Of a stretch of DNA of 46,538 bases, positions 46,410 through 46,538 are shown piece after piece. Position 1 is the stretch's first letter, and every line of letters begins with the position of its first letter. The stretch lies in contig CAMWKV010000002.1 in assembly GCA_947174915.1 (NCBI GenBank), positions 1-46,538 on the forward strand, written 5' to 3'. The notes under the pieces were generated by a model that made no database searches, was not told the origin of the DNA, and was given only the letters and a program-made list of their open reading frames with translations. The DNA is from an uncultured Porphyromonadaceae bacterium (GTDB lineage Bacteria > Bacteroidota > Bacteroidia > Bacteroidales > Muribaculaceae). The position numbers and the translations under genes were made by a program.

Positions 46410-46442
46410 AAAAGTACTGATTTTTTTTGACATGGTACAAAA
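46410..46442 (-). promoter_or_regulatory. Promoter of the EamA / DUF4250 / helicase gene string
   Basis: Minus strand TTTG (46439-46442), 21-nt spacer, TACTTTTG (46410-46417). Confidence 0.65.
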
Positions 46443-46529
46443 CAATTCACACTTTCAGCCGTTTCTAATTGAAAATATCTCCTTGCGGACAACACAACAT
46501 TTCGACTAACATAAAAGAAAAATACGACT

Positions 46530-46538
46530 ATGAAACTC
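46530..46538 (+). CDS. Possible start of a divergent CDS truncated by the window edge
   Basis: ATGAAACTC at the very end, after an AT-rich intergenic region. Confidence 0.3.

Noticed and set aside
1-46538. CRISPR arrays, rRNA, insertion sequences, toxin-antitoxin or phage-defence genes
   Set aside because: Looked for regularly spaced repeats, transposase/integrase motifs and typical defence domains in the ORF list; none seen.

Overview
The window is chromosomal DNA from a Bacteroidales-type bacterium, probably Muribaculaceae-like. That placement is inferred from Bacteroidetes-type TTTG-N19..21-TAnnTTTG promoters, T9SS-type C-termini and DUF4876/DUF6850 families. From left to right: (1) the 3' part of a surface-glycan/capsule biosynthesis locus (1-9111, + strand), with a wecB-type epimerase, several glycosyltransferases, an EpsG/Wzy-like membrane protein and a PglC/PglD/PglE-like trio, ending in a 17-bp-stem terminator. 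(2) A class A beta-lactamase with its own canonical promoter. (3) tRNA-Ser(GCT) and an ECF sigma factor. (4) A five-gene minus-strand operon, 12075-21223: two [zinc amidase + beta-propeller] pairs plus a NAGPA phosphodiester glycosidase. The large enzymes carry signal peptides, and C-termini resembling T9SS sorting domains. This is my best candidate for an undescribed secreted wall/glycan-processing system. (5) An MscS channel. (6) A four-gene operon encoding a TonB-dependent receptor, a DUF4876 lipoprotein, a DUF6850 barrel and an M16 protease. (7) A housekeeping stretch that includes an AmgK-like kinase fused to a RapZ C-terminal domain next to a MurU-like nucleotidyltransferase and a HAD phosphatase (probable peptidoglycan-sugar recycling), recQ, clpX, clpP, nspC, a UvrD/PcrA helicase with a SYG-rich tail, a 58-aa DUF4250 protein absent from the supplied ORF track, and an EamA transporter. 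I saw no CRISPR array, rRNA, IS element or integrase. All family assignments are from reading motifs by eye; no searches were run.
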